From an uncultured bacterium (lineage in GTDB: Bacteria; Auribacterota; Tritonobacteria; UBA1439), in contig CALLYX010000295.1 of the NCBI GenBank assembly GCA_937858775.1, forward strand, positions 1 through 8,976: 8,976 nt of DNA, written 5' to 3'. A program made the translations under genes and the position numbers. Below are positions 1 through 6,455 of this stretch, in pieces; position 1 is the first letter of the stretch, and each line of letters starts with the position of its first letter. The notes beneath the pieces are model-generated. The model searched no databases. It saw nothing but the letters and a program-made list of their open reading frames with translations, and was not told the origin of the DNA.

Positions 1-77
1 GATATCTCCCTCCCCTCCTTGAGGGGCGGCCTGCCTGCCGGCAGGCGGGGTTGGGGCGGGGGAGGGGTGAAGATATC
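1..77. repeat. GATATC-bounded GC-rich imperfect inverted repeat
   Basis: The element begins with GATATCT (1-7) and ends with the reverse complement AGATATC (71-77). Inside these arms, a C-rich left part (8-18) faces a G-rich right part (58-68), so the unit can fold into a long imperfect stem. Its centre holds a perfect 14-bp palindrome, GCCTGCCGGCAGGC, at 33-46. There is no coding potential. The form resembles dispersed intergenic (REP/MITE-like) repeats, but only one copy is visible and it starts exactly at the window edge, so its true left boundary and copy number are unknown. Confidence 0.5.
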
Positions 78-370
78 CGCCATAACCGTCCCCTTTCGTA
101 AAACAGGCGGGGCTTGCCGTCGGATATCCATGCGATGGCGTTATGCGCGGATCCGGTGCGCCCATGGACGGTCATCGGCCGGGGAGGGGGAATGAGAACC
201 GCCCTGCGTGCGTGCACCTGCGCGGCGTGCCTGCACGTGTCTGCTGCCCCCGTGGTCAACGACAATCACGCTTCCCCACTGCGTGAAGGTTGTATGATGC
301 CGTGAGAGAGGGGGGGGGAATCAACTCCCCCCTGCCCCCCCGAGGCGGACAGAACGCTTGACGGCAACGA
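78..370. other. Intergenic region, no supported gene
   Basis: I see no convincing gene here. A short plus-strand reading frame ending at 305 includes an ATG at 192 preceded by a purine-rich GGGAGGGGG stretch, giving a 37-residue Cys-containing peptide. It has no recognisable features and is not called. A run of nine G (310-318) faces C runs at 327-332 and 335-341 across a short AT-containing loop. This could form a very GC-rich hairpin, but it lacks the T tract of a standard intrinsic terminator. Confidence 0.5.
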
Positions 371-742
371 TCATCCGTACTTTATCCCCACCATTCCTCC
401 TTCGCTATCGTACCGGCCGGTGCGACCGCGGATCGGGCCGCCTGCAACGAGGATGCGCTCGATGGCGCGCGCCGAAGGGACGGACATGACCGCGTAGGCC
501 TCCTCAAGCCTGCGGCGTATATCCTGCGCCCCGTACATCGGGCCCGATTGCAGGGCCCAGGCCGGACGGCGTCTTTCATCCGCTCGTTTATCCTCATGGC
601 CGTTCCTCACGTGCCGTCGGCTGTGCGCCTGTTTCGCCCCGGCGGCCTCGTTCTCCGGCTCCGGGATAGTCGAGTGGTGCAGCAGTCGGTATATCGCGGC
701 GGCGGTCGTCATCGGGCCCTTGAAGATCCCGCCGCCTTCCAA
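371..742 (-). CDS. Doubtful small hypothetical protein, divergent to the aconitase operon
   Basis: This is a minus-strand ORF of 123 codons with a TTG start at 742, preceded by a GAGG at suitable distance. An internal ATG lies at 712. Third codon positions are mostly G or C, as in the real genes here, though less so in the middle (around residues 50-60). The C-terminal half (about residues 69-105) could form helices and loosely resembles a helix-turn-helix, with the segment SARAIERILVAGG, but I do not recognise a family. There is no signal peptide or membrane segment. It would be transcribed divergently from the winged-helix/aconitase genes. It may equally be a decayed gene or a chance ORF in GC-rich DNA. 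Confidence 0.3.
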   Translation of the reverse strand: MEGGGIFKGPMTTAAAIYRLLHHSTIPEPENEAAGAKQAHSRRHVRNGHEDKRADERRRPAWALQSGPMYGAQDIRRRLEEAYAVMSVPSARAIERILVAGGPIRGRTGRYDSEGGMVGIKYG

Positions 743-766
743 TCATGCCTCAAGATGTAGTATTAT
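737..766 (+). promoter_or_regulatory. Weak candidate promoter for the winged-helix/aconitase operon
   Basis: TATTAT at 761-766 matches the sigma-70 -10 consensus at 5 of 6 bases and lies in a locally AT-richer patch. The best -35 at 18-bp spacing, TTCCAA (737-742), matches poorly. A start near 773 would leave a leader of about 45 bases before the ATG at 817. That would exclude the upstream ATG at 745, which lies ahead of this -10. Confidence 0.2.
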
Positions 767-816
767 CCCACCGACGGGCCGCGCAGGGCCCGGCGCGCAA
801 AGGGGAGGGACGGTCC

Positions 817-1017
817 ATGCTCTGGGGGAGGATCGGCGAGACGGCGGGAAAGGTCTATCAGCAGCTCAAGGAGAAGAAGGCGGCGACGCCGGCGGAACTC
901 ATCAAGTCCCTCAAGTGCCCGTACGACGAACTCCAGATGGCCCTGGGGTGGCTCGCGCGCGAGAACAAGATCAAGTTCGAGAAGGTCAATGCCCGTTTGA
1001 AGATCATGCTGAGATAA
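817..1017 (+). CDS. Winged helix-turn-helix domain protein, DUF2582 type
   Basis: This is a 66-residue protein that consists almost entirely of one small winged-helix domain. The sequence starts with IGETAGKVYQQLKE, continues with a helix-turn-helix (about residues 23-48, containing ELIKSL and ALGWLARENKI) and ends in a short beta wing (KFEKVNARLKIML). This layout matches my memory of the DUF2582 family, whose molecular role is not well established; the fold suggests DNA binding or a protein-protein adaptor. The ATG at 817 is chosen because a strong purine-rich ribosome site (GGGGAGGGA, 802-810) lies just upstream and because family members begin near the IGETAGK motif. An in-frame ATG at 745 would add 24 unconserved residues. 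The stop is separated from the aconitase ATG by one base, so the two are probably co-transcribed and coupled. It could regulate the operon, but nothing visible proves that. Confidence 0.85.
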   Translation: MLWGRIGETAGKVYQQLKEKKAATPAELIKSLKCPYDELQMALGWLARENKIKFEKVNARLKIMLR

Positions 1018-1018
1018 T

Positions 1019-2944
1019 ATGCGCCATACCCTCGCGGGGAAGATCATCGCGCGGCACCTCGCCTCCGGGCGCGCCGTGCCGGGCGAGGAGATCGCACTCC
1101 GGATCGACCAGACGCTCACGCAGGACGCCACCGGCACGCTCGCCTACCTCCAGTTCGAGGCGCTCGGCCTCGACCGCACCCGCGCCCGCCTCTCCGTGAG
1201 TTACGTGGATCACAACACGCTCCAGGCGGGGCCCGAGAACGCGGACGACCACCGTTACCTCGAGACCGCCGCTGCGCGCTACGGCGCCGTTTTCTCCCGC
1301 CCCGGCAACGGCATCTGCCACCAGGTGCACCTCGAGCGCTTCGCGGTCCCCGGGGAGACGCTGCTCGGTTCCGACAGCCACACGCCCACCTGCGGAGGGC
1401 TAGGGATGCTCGCCATCGGCGCGGGGGGGCTCGACGTTGCCGCCGCCATGGCCGGGGAGCCGTTTCGCCTCGCCATGCCGTCGGTCGTCCTCGTGCGGCT
1501 CGGCGGGAAACTCCCCCCGTGGGTCTCGGCGAAGGATATCATCCTAGAGCTGCTCCGGCGCTTCGGCGTGAAGTGGGGAAGGGGGAAGGTGCTCGAGTAC
1601 GGCGGGGCCTCGCTCGCCGGACTCGCCGTCCCCGAGCGGGCGACGATCGCGAACATGGGGACGGAGCTGGGGCTCACATCATCCGTCTTCCCCTCCGACG
1701 CGCAGGCGAGGAGGTTCCTCGCCGCGCAAGGGCGCGCGAGGGCCTGGCGCCCGCTCGCCGCCGACGCTGGGGCGGGGTACGCGGAGACCGTCGACGTGGA
1801 CCTCGGCGCGCTCGAGCCGCTCGTGGCGACGCCGCACAGCCCCGATCGCGTCCGTTCCGTCCGCGAGGTCGAGGGGACGAGGGTGGACCAGGTCTGCATC
1901 GGCTCGTGTACGAACTCCTCGCTTCGGGACATGGCCGAGGCGGCCGCGATGCTGAAGGGGCGGGTCGTCGCCCCGGGCGTCAGCCTCACCGTCTCCCCCG
2001 GCTCCCGGCAGGTTCTCCGGATGCTCGCTGCGAGCGGGGCCCTCGACGCGATGCTCGCCGCCGGCGCCCGCCTTCTCGAGAACGCCTGCGGCCCCTGCAT
2101 CGGGATGGGGCAGGCCCCGCCGTCGGGCGGGGTGTCGCTCAGGACGTTCAACCGGAACTTCAAGGGGCGCGCCGGCACCCCGGACGCCGGGGTATACCTG
2201 TGCAGCCCGGCCGTGGCGGCCGCCTCGGCGATCGCGGGGGCGATCGCCGACCCGCGGCGCCTCGGGAAGCCGCCGCCGCTGAAACTCCCGCCGCGCTTCC
2301 TCGAGGACGAAGGCATGATCGTCCGCCCGCCGAGAAGACGGGCGTCGGTGGAGGTCGTAAAGGGGCCGAACATCAAGCCGCTTCCGCTCTTCCCCCCCCT
2401 CGCCGACCGGCTCGAGGGGCCGGTGGCGCTCGTCTGCGGCGACAACGTGAGCACCGACGACATCATGCCCGCGGGGGCGAAACTCCTCCCGCTCCGCTCG
2501 AACATTCCCGCGCTCGCCGAGCACGCCTTCGAGCGGCTCGACCCGGGTTTCGCCGCGCGGGCGAAGGCCGCGGGGACGGTCTTCGTCGTCGCCGGGGATA
2601 ACTACGGGCAGGGCTCCAGCCGCGAGCATGCGGCGCTCGCCCCGAGGTTTCTCGGCGTCGCCGCCGTCATCGCGCGCTCATTCGCCAGGATCCACCAGGC
2701 GAACCTCGTGAACTTCGGGATCCTCCCGCTCGTCCCGGACCGCCCGGAGGATATCTCCCTGCTCCGGGCGGGCGACCGCCTCGTGATCGAGGGTGCGCGG
2801 GTGGCCGTGCGGAGCGGGGGGCGGATCGCCGTGCGGAACGAGACGCTGGGGGCGGAGATCGCCGCCCGCCTCGACCTCGCCGGGCGCGCGCGCCGCGTTC
2901 TCCTCGCCGGCGGCCTCCTCAACGACATAAAGGGACGCGTATGA
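1019..2944 (+). CDS. acn: Aconitate hydratase, short single-chain 'Aquifex type'
   Basis: It interconverts citrate and isocitrate through cis-aconitate, in the cytoplasm, as part of the TCA cycle. The 641-residue length is far below the ~890 residues of AcnA/AcnB and matches the putative Aquifex-type family. Visible signatures are DQTLTQDATGT (30-40), SYVDHNT (61-67), GSDSHTPT (117-124), VCIGSCTNSS (292-301) and ENACGPCIGMGQ (354-365). The [4Fe-4S] ligands are Cys297, Cys357 and Cys360. A linker around 410-460 is followed by the swivelling C-terminal domain with GDNVSTDDI (474-482) and the active-site loop GSSREHAAL (532-540). All expected catalytic signatures are present, so it should be active. 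Homoaconitase or 3-isopropylmalate dehydratase is less likely because both halves are fused and the aconitase-type motifs are intact. The start lies one base after the winged-helix gene, and the stop overlaps the lipoprotein start (ATGA). Confidence 0.97.
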   Translation: MRHTLAGKIIARHLASGRAVPGEEIALRIDQTLTQDATGTLAYLQFEALGLDRTRARLSVSYVDHNTLQAGPENADDHRYLETAAARYGAVFSRPGNGICHQVHLERFAVPGETLLGSDSHTPTCGGLGMLAIGAGGLDVAAAMAGEPFRLAMPSVVLVRLGGKLPPWVSAKDIILELLRRFGVKWGRGKVLEYGGASLAGLAVPERATIANMGTELGLTSSVFPSDAQARRFLAAQGRARAWRPLAADAGAGYAETVDVDLGALEPLVATPHSPDRVRSVREVEGTRVDQVCIGSCTNSSLRDMAEAAAMLKGRVVAPGVSLTVSPGSRQVLRMLAASGALDAMLAAGARLLENACGPCIGMGQAPPSGGVSLRTFNRNFKGRAGTPDAGVYLCSPAVAAASAIAGAIADPRRLGKPPPLKLPPRFLEDEGMIVRPPRRRASVEVVKGPNIKPLPLFPPLADRLEGPVALVCGDNVSTDDIMPAGAKLLPLRSNIPALAEHAFERLDPGFAARAKAAGTVFVVAGDNYGQGSSREHAALAPRFLGVAAVIARSFARIHQANLVNFGILPLVPDRPEDISLLRAGDRLVIEGARVAVRSGGRIAVRNETLGAEIAARLDLAGRARRVLLAGGLLNDIKGRV

Positions 2945-3447
2945 GCCACGCGCGCTGCTCGCTGCTGGCCGTCCTCGTTCTATGCGGTTGCTCGCGCCCC
3001 CCCGACCAGGTCGCAGTGATCGACGTGGACGCAGTCTTAAAGGGGTACAAGAAGTCCCAGTCGATCTACGCGGCCATCGACGAGGAGAAGCGGGGCCTCG
3101 AGGCGAAGGGGCAGGGGATGCTCGATGAGATCAAGGCGCTCGCGAAGGGGGGGGGGATCCTGGAGGAGGAGGCCCGCGAGGAGCTGGAGGCGCGCATCAA
3201 GGAGAAGAGCGCCGCCCTCGATCTCTTCCGCCGGACAGCCACGCGGACCCTCATGGACAGGACGAGCGACGAGTACCGCGGGCTCATGGCCGAGATCCGC
3301 GCCGCGGCGGATGCGGTGGCGAAGAGGCGCGGCGTGCGCGTCATCCTCGACTCATCGGCGGTCGCCTACTCCGGCATGGGGATGGACGTGACGCGGGAAC
3401 TCGTCGAGGAGCTCAACCGGCGCTTCGCGAAGGCGGGGGGGAAGTAG
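2941..3447 (+). CDS. OmpH/Skp-family periplasmic chaperone-like lipoprotein
   Basis: This 168-residue exported protein has a short signal peptide (1-16) ending in a lipobox, LCGC, with Cys17 as the lipidated residue. Position +2 is Ser, which would not signal inner-membrane retention under the E. coli rule. After it comes the typical OmpH/Skp start, VAVIDVDAVLKGY (24-36), then a long charged helical or coiled-coil region rich in Glu, Lys and Arg (about 42-130). The family's C-terminal strand and helix follow: GVRVILDSSAVAYS (131-144) and GMDVTRELVEELNRRF (147-162). Skp-type proteins are known to hold unfolded outer-membrane proteins in the periplasm through helical 'tentacles'. A lipid anchor is a variation, since classical Skp is soluble. 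The ATG overlaps the aconitase stop, so translation is probably coupled. It is not the usual bamA-lpxD neighbourhood, so it may be a paralogue with a different client. Confidence 0.88.
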   Translation: MSHARCSLLAVLVLCGCSRPPDQVAVIDVDAVLKGYKKSQSIYAAIDEEKRGLEAKGQGMLDEIKALAKGGGILEEEAREELEARIKEKSAALDLFRRTATRTLMDRTSDEYRGLMAEIRAAADAVAKRRGVRVILDSSAVAYSGMGMDVTRELVEELNRRFAKAGGK

Positions 3448-3536
3448 CCCCGGGCCGCCTTCTTACGCGCTGCGCGCCGCGCGCGCGGCTGCGAACCAGC
3501 GGGCCGGGAACCCGTTCCCCGCATCGGTGACGCGAT

Positions 3537-4565
3537 ATGCCATATCCAGTCCCGTTCCTCATCTTTCTCCAGTTCCTCCTGCACGAGATGGCCGCGGGAG
3601 ACGCGCGGCTTCGTTTCTTCCTGCCGGTCGACGGCCTTCGTCGCGAGGCCCTCGAGTCCTACCGCCCGCGCGAACACGCGGTGCTCCGGATGCTCTTCTA
3701 TATGAAGCCGGGCGAGCTCTGGCAGGGCCCGGGCGACCCAGACGGCGTGCGCTGGAGCGGGTATCGGACTTTCACGGGAGGGTCCTTCCGGTACGCGCAG
3801 GCTCGCGCGTATGTCGGGAGGCTGGAGGGCGGGGATGCGGGGGGCGGGGCGGGGCCCGCGGCCAGGATCTCCTGGGTCGACGCCGGGCTTCTCGACAACA
3901 TCCCCTCCTGCGTGCCCGGCGCCGCGATCCCGGACCACCTGCCCGTTATGGAGCTTGTCTGCTGGGTCGGAGGCGAGACGAAGATCACCCCTCGCTACGC
4001 CCCCCCCGCGGAGAACTTCTCGCCGTCGGCGGTGGTGGACAGGGATCCGCTCGCCCCCGGGAAGGAGGGGGATTTCGGAGCCGTTTTCATGGACGCGGCC
4101 GGCTTCAAGCGGCTCCAGCGCGGCGTGGACATCTCGGGCGAGGCGGGCGTCACCCCGGTGAAGGCCGCGGCGGTCGGGAGGGTGGCGCTCGTCTCCCGCG
4201 ACGGCGCGAAGAAGGCGTCCGCCCTGGAACCGGACGGCATTACCGTCACGGCGGATTTCCCGCCTGGGCGGCCCGACAAGGGGTCGGCCCTGAGGGAGTA
4301 CGGGAATTGCGTCTACGTGGCGCACCCCGACGGATCCAGCGTGCGCTACGCGAACCTCGCGGCGATCGATGTCGAGGTGGGGCAGGGGGTTTTGCCGGGG
4401 ACGAGGATCGGCACGATGGGTCCGCCGGCGGGCGGGCCCGGGTGGGCGCACATCGAGGTCAGGCTCGGCGATCCGCTGGACGACGCGGACTCGCTTCCCG
4501 TCAACCCGTGGGAGTTCTTCGATCGTGTCGGTGCCACCGCGGGGGAGAAGGGGAGGGGAGTATGA
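3537..4565 (+). CDS. Protein with degenerate (probably inactive) LytM/M23 domain
   Basis: This is a 342-residue protein. Residues 1-20 include a short hydrophobic stretch (PVPFLIFLQFLL) that could be a weak or atypical export signal. Residues 20-180 are unrecognised. Residues about 190-330 follow the LytM/M23 beta-sandwich pattern: GVDI (196-199), TPVKAAAVGRV (206-216), NCVYVAH (257-263), SVRYANL (268-274), VGQGVLPGTRIGTMG (281-295), AHIEVR (304-309). Zn-peptidases of this family carry HxGxD, YxHL and HxH. Here the first His is Gln195 (QRGVD), the second is Asn273 (YANL) and the first His of HxH is Trp303 (WAH). Only Asp199 and His305 remain. Zinc-dependent hydrolysis is therefore unlikely, and a regulatory or binding role, as known for EnvC/NlpD-type LytM proteins, is the better inference. 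An in-frame stop at 3528-3530 makes the ATG at 3537 the first possible start; its ribosome site is weak. The stop overlaps the next ATG (ATGA). The 89-base gap upstream could hold a separate promoter. Confidence 0.8.
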   Translation: MPYPVPFLIFLQFLLHEMAAGDARLRFFLPVDGLRREALESYRPREHAVLRMLFYMKPGELWQGPGDPDGVRWSGYRTFTGGSFRYAQARAYVGRLEGGDAGGGAGPAARISWVDAGLLDNIPSCVPGAAIPDHLPVMELVCWVGGETKITPRYAPPAENFSPSAVVDRDPLAPGKEGDFGAVFMDAAGFKRLQRGVDISGEAGVTPVKAAAVGRVALVSRDGAKKASALEPDGITVTADFPPGRPDKGSALREYGNCVYVAHPDGSSVRYANLAAIDVEVGQGVLPGTRIGTMGPPAGGPGWAHIEVRLGDPLDDADSLPVNPWEFFDRVGATAGEKGRGV

Positions 4566-4954
4566 TGTTGCGCGAGACAGCCGTTTCCGCGACGGCCGCC
4601 CGCCCCGGTCGCCGCCGCGGGCTCAACCCCTCCGGACGCCGGCGTACCGATCACCGGCGCAGGAGGAAGGGGTGCACCAAGGCCGCCCTGAAAAGGCGGC
4701 TGCGCGCCCACCTCGCCGCGGCCATCGCGGAGATCGCGACGGCTGGAAGGATCGACATGGTCGAGGCCAAGAAGAGGCATTTCGAGAAGGCGGTCGCGCG
4801 CCTCGACGCCCTGCTCCTCGATCGCCCCGCGGCGTACCTGCTCCGGCAACAGCGCGCCCTCTGTTTCGATGCGCTCCGCGAGATCGAGCGCGGTTCGCCC
4901 GGGGCGCGCTCGATCGCGATGGATACAGCCGCGCTGGAGAATTTCCACCTGTGA
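4562..4954 (+). CDS. Small Arg-rich hypothetical protein
   Basis: I do not recognise this 130-residue protein. The N-terminal ~50 residues are extremely basic and probably disordered, with clusters GRRRG (16-20), GRRRTDHRRRRKG (25-37) and LKRRLRAH (43-50). That would suit nucleic-acid binding or association with acidic partners. Residues about 50-115 look like two or three amphipathic helices (LAAAIAEIATAGRID, ARLDALLLDRPAAYLLRQQ). There is no signal peptide or membrane segment, so a cytoplasmic location is expected. The ATG at 4562 has a strong ribosome site (GGGAGGGGAG, 4551-4560) and overlaps the preceding TGA. A second ATG follows at 4565. The stop overlaps the GTG of the next gene. Coupling on both sides and the good ribosome site argue that this is a real gene despite the lack of a family. 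Confidence 0.68.
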   Translation: MMLRETAVSATAARPGRRRGLNPSGRRRTDHRRRRKGCTKAALKRRLRAHLAAAIAEIATAGRIDMVEAKKRHFEKAVARLDALLLDRPAAYLLRQQRALCFDALREIERGSPGARSIAMDTAALENFHL

Positions 4955-5364
4955 AAAAGACGGCGGCGAAACGCGGGCGCCCCGCGCTCTACGTCACTTA
5001 CTGTTCCGGCAGGAAGAAGGAAGACCCCGAACCCATGCCGGCCGTCCGCCGCTACGTATCGGCCAGGATACGGGCGGTGCACCGGAAGAGCCGGGAGGAC
5101 GCGGCCCCGTTCGCCATCCTCTCCGGCGAGTTCGGCCTTCTCGGCCCGTACCAGAGGATCCCGTACTACAACCACCTCCTCCGGGCCGACGAGGTCGAGT
5201 CGCTCCTCCCCCTGGTCGTCGGTTACCTAGGGAGGAAAGGGGTCCGCGCGGTCCGCTTCTTCCACGATCCGCTCCGGAAGGATCCCCGCCTCGCGCCGTA
5301 CATCGACGCCATCAAGCGCGCCTGCCGCCTCGCGGGCGCGCGCCTGATCCTGACCGAACTGTGA
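4951..5364 (+). CDS. DUF6884-like protein
   Basis: This 137-residue protein starts at GTG 4951 (GTGA overlap with the previous stop). A GGAG sits upstream, and the next residues, KKTAAKRGRP, are typical of a basic N-terminus. The order of motifs resembles the DUF6884 group as I remember it. There is a beta strand leading to a Cys-Ser-Gly-Arg-Lys-Lys turn (18-23), a Tyr/Ser pair (35-37), a central ILSGEFGLLGP (56-66), IPYYNHLL (70-77), and C-terminal alternating helices and strands ending in ARLILTEL. The first 13 or so residues are extra and positively charged. Members of this group occur in mobile and nucleic-acid-related contexts, and some relatives are linked to modified-nucleoside enzymes, but no reaction is established to my knowledge. 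It is cytoplasmic by sequence. The coupled Arg-rich protein may be its partner. The family assignment is from motif recall, not a search. Confidence 0.72.
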   Translation: MKKTAAKRGRPALYVTYCSGRKKEDPEPMPAVRRYVSARIRAVHRKSREDAAPFAILSGEFGLLGPYQRIPYYNHLLRADEVESLLPLVVGYLGRKGVRAVRFFHDPLRKDPRLAPYIDAIKRACRLAGARLILTEL

Positions 5365-5783
5365 GGCGGCGGCCCGTCCGGGTGCGCGGCGGCTGTTCGA
5401 CGGGGCGCGCGCCGCCGCCCCGCCCCGCTCCCCCTGCCGTGCGCCCTTAGCCCCCGCCGTCTCCCCGGACGGCGCGCGCCAATCGGCTCGCCCCGGAATG
5501 ACGAATCCGCCGGGCGGCGATATCCAGCGACGGCGAAGCGGGGGGGGTGCCCCCGCATCCCCCGGGCGTATTGATGCGGGAACCCGTTGCGCGGCGTGTA
5601 ACGGGTTATGGAATTAGGAGGATTCCGGCTTGCGCGGCGCGCCGGTTGCCCGATAAGGATGCGCCCCTTCCCGCCATGAAAAGCGGCGTCGGCATGGACA
5701 ATGAGCCGAAAGGATGGTAAACAATCATGAAAGGCGTGGCGGCGCGGCCGAGCCGCTGCGGGCCTTTCTGGGAGGCGCCGGCG
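5365..5783. other. Intergenic region between operons
   Basis: No gene is supported here. The left part (5365-5460) is almost pure GC and contains an 8-bp inverted repeat, GCGGCGGC (5386-5393) with GCCGCCGC (5411-5418). This could end transcription of the upstream block, but no T tract follows. The right part becomes less GC-rich and carries the consecutive inverted repeats listed separately (5552-5645). Two ribosome-binding sites lie near the end, one before the ATG at 5727 and a better one (GGAGG, 5771-5775) before the ATG at 5784. Confidence 0.5.
5552..5645 (+). promoter_or_regulatory. Cluster of consecutive inverted repeats, candidate structured leader
   Basis: Three or four stems follow one another with almost no spacing. 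CCCGCATC (5552-5559) pairs with GATGCGGG (5573-5580). AACCCGTT (5581-5588) pairs with AACGGGTT (5600-5607). GGAAT (5610-5614) pairs with ATTCC (5622-5626), enclosing an AGGAGG in its loop. CCGGC (5625-5629) pairs with GCCGG (5641-5645), so the third and fourth stems are mutually exclusive. Such alternation is typical of structured leaders, but the motif matches no riboswitch class I can recognise. The strand is inferred from the downstream plus-strand genes. Confidence 0.4.
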
Positions 5784-6455
5784 ATGCACCTGACGCGCGC
5801 GATCTCACTGATCGGCGGCCTGCTGTGCGCGGCGTCTCTCCCGTGCGCGCGTCCTGCCTTTTCCGCGGAGGCGGCCCCTCCCGAAGCCATCGCCGCCGCG
5901 AGGAGCGGCCTCCCCGCCTTCCTCGAGAAGATCCCCCCGGAAGGGCTCGGGGAGTACGGCTTCGCCCCCGGCGACCGGCTCGACGAGGCATATCCCGGCA
6001 AGCCGTATCTTCTCCACGAGATCCCCCCCGCCGCCATCGAGCGGTTCGCGAGCGAAGACTCGGTTGACTCCCTCCTGGCCCCCGCGGGCGTCTGGTATTT
6101 CCCGGTGATGATGGACGGCGAGGCGAGGGCGATCCTCGTCGTCGACCGCGTCGACGGCGGCTGGGTCGCGGTCTCGCTGGGGCAGGCGTCCCTGGCGGGG
6201 GAACTGAACGCGATCAGGCGGCAGTGGCCGGCCTCGGGGGGATACGACCCGCGGCTGATCGTCAGCTACCAGGCGGCCGCCTACTTCTTCAGCGTGCCGC
6301 AGGTCGGCGGCCGCAACCTGACACGTATCCAGGCGCCCGGGCGGGGGGCCGTCCCGCGCGCCCCGGCCCGGCGGTACGCGGCGGTATCCGACCTGGCGGC
6401 GACGATCGAGGCGCTGCGGCCCGAGGTTGAGGAGAATATCAGGCGGGCCAGATGA
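5784..6455 (+). CDS. Exported protein of unknown function, partner of the cysteine peptidase
   Basis: This is a 223-residue protein with a signal peptide: MHLTR, then a hydrophobic core AISLIGGLLCAASL, with cleavage likely near residues 28-30 (FSAEAA). The ATG at 5784 is chosen because GGAGG sits 8 bases upstream and the signal peptide then lies at the very N-terminus. An in-frame ATG at 5727, also with a plausible ribosome site, would add 19 residues before it. The mature part has a compact, mixed-strand pattern around GVWYFPVMMDGEARAILVVD (102-121), GGWVAVSLG (125-133) and LIVSYQAAAYFFSV (158-171), then a basic, Pro-rich stretch and a charged C-terminal helix. I recall similar 'FPV..DG..RAILTV' domains near papain-like peptidases but cannot name a family. 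The stop overlaps the peptidase ATG (ATGA), so the two are probably made together. A role as inhibitor, trans-acting propeptide or substrate-binding partner is inference. Confidence 0.8.
   Translation: MHLTRAISLIGGLLCAASLPCARPAFSAEAAPPEAIAAARSGLPAFLEKIPPEGLGEYGFAPGDRLDEAYPGKPYLLHEIPPAAIERFASEDSVDSLLAPAGVWYFPVMMDGEARAILVVDRVDGGWVAVSLGQASLAGELNAIRRQWPASGGYDPRLIVSYQAAAYFFSVPQVGGRNLTRIQAPGRGAVPRAPARRYAAVSDLAATIEALRPEVEENIRRAR

Noticed and set aside
114..305. Short Cys-containing ORF with a purine-rich site before an internal ATG at 192
   Set aside because: The frame is short, the ribosome-site spacing is poor (about 1-2 bases), no family or clear signal peptide is visible, and there is no neighbouring gene to support it.
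310..341. G9 / C6-C7 hairpin as an intrinsic terminator or G-quadruplex
   Set aside because: There is no T tract after the stem and no gene ending just upstream. It has only one long G run on the plus strand and could equally be simple homopolymer sequence or assembly noise.
1279..2629. Long open frames on the minus strand and in a second plus frame across the aconitase gene
   Set aside because: They are by-products of the very high third-position GC of the aconitase frame, and their sequences are Arg/Pro/Ala-rich without motifs.
3366..4451. 361-codon minus-strand open frame opposite the LytM-like gene
   Set aside because: The plus-strand frame shows a recognisable domain, a start after an in-frame stop and coupling to the next gene. 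The minus frame is low-complexity Arg/Pro-rich.
5386..5418. GC inverted repeat after the DUF6884-like gene as a Rho-independent terminator
   Set aside because: The 17-base loop is large and a C-rich rather than T-rich stretch follows. Such repeats arise easily in this base composition.
5695..5723. TGGACA - 17 bases - TAAACA as a promoter for the exported-protein gene
   Set aside because: The -35 matches 5 of 6 bases but the -10 matches only about half. It also overlaps a plausible ribosome site for the ATG at 5727. It remains possible but is too weak to annotate.
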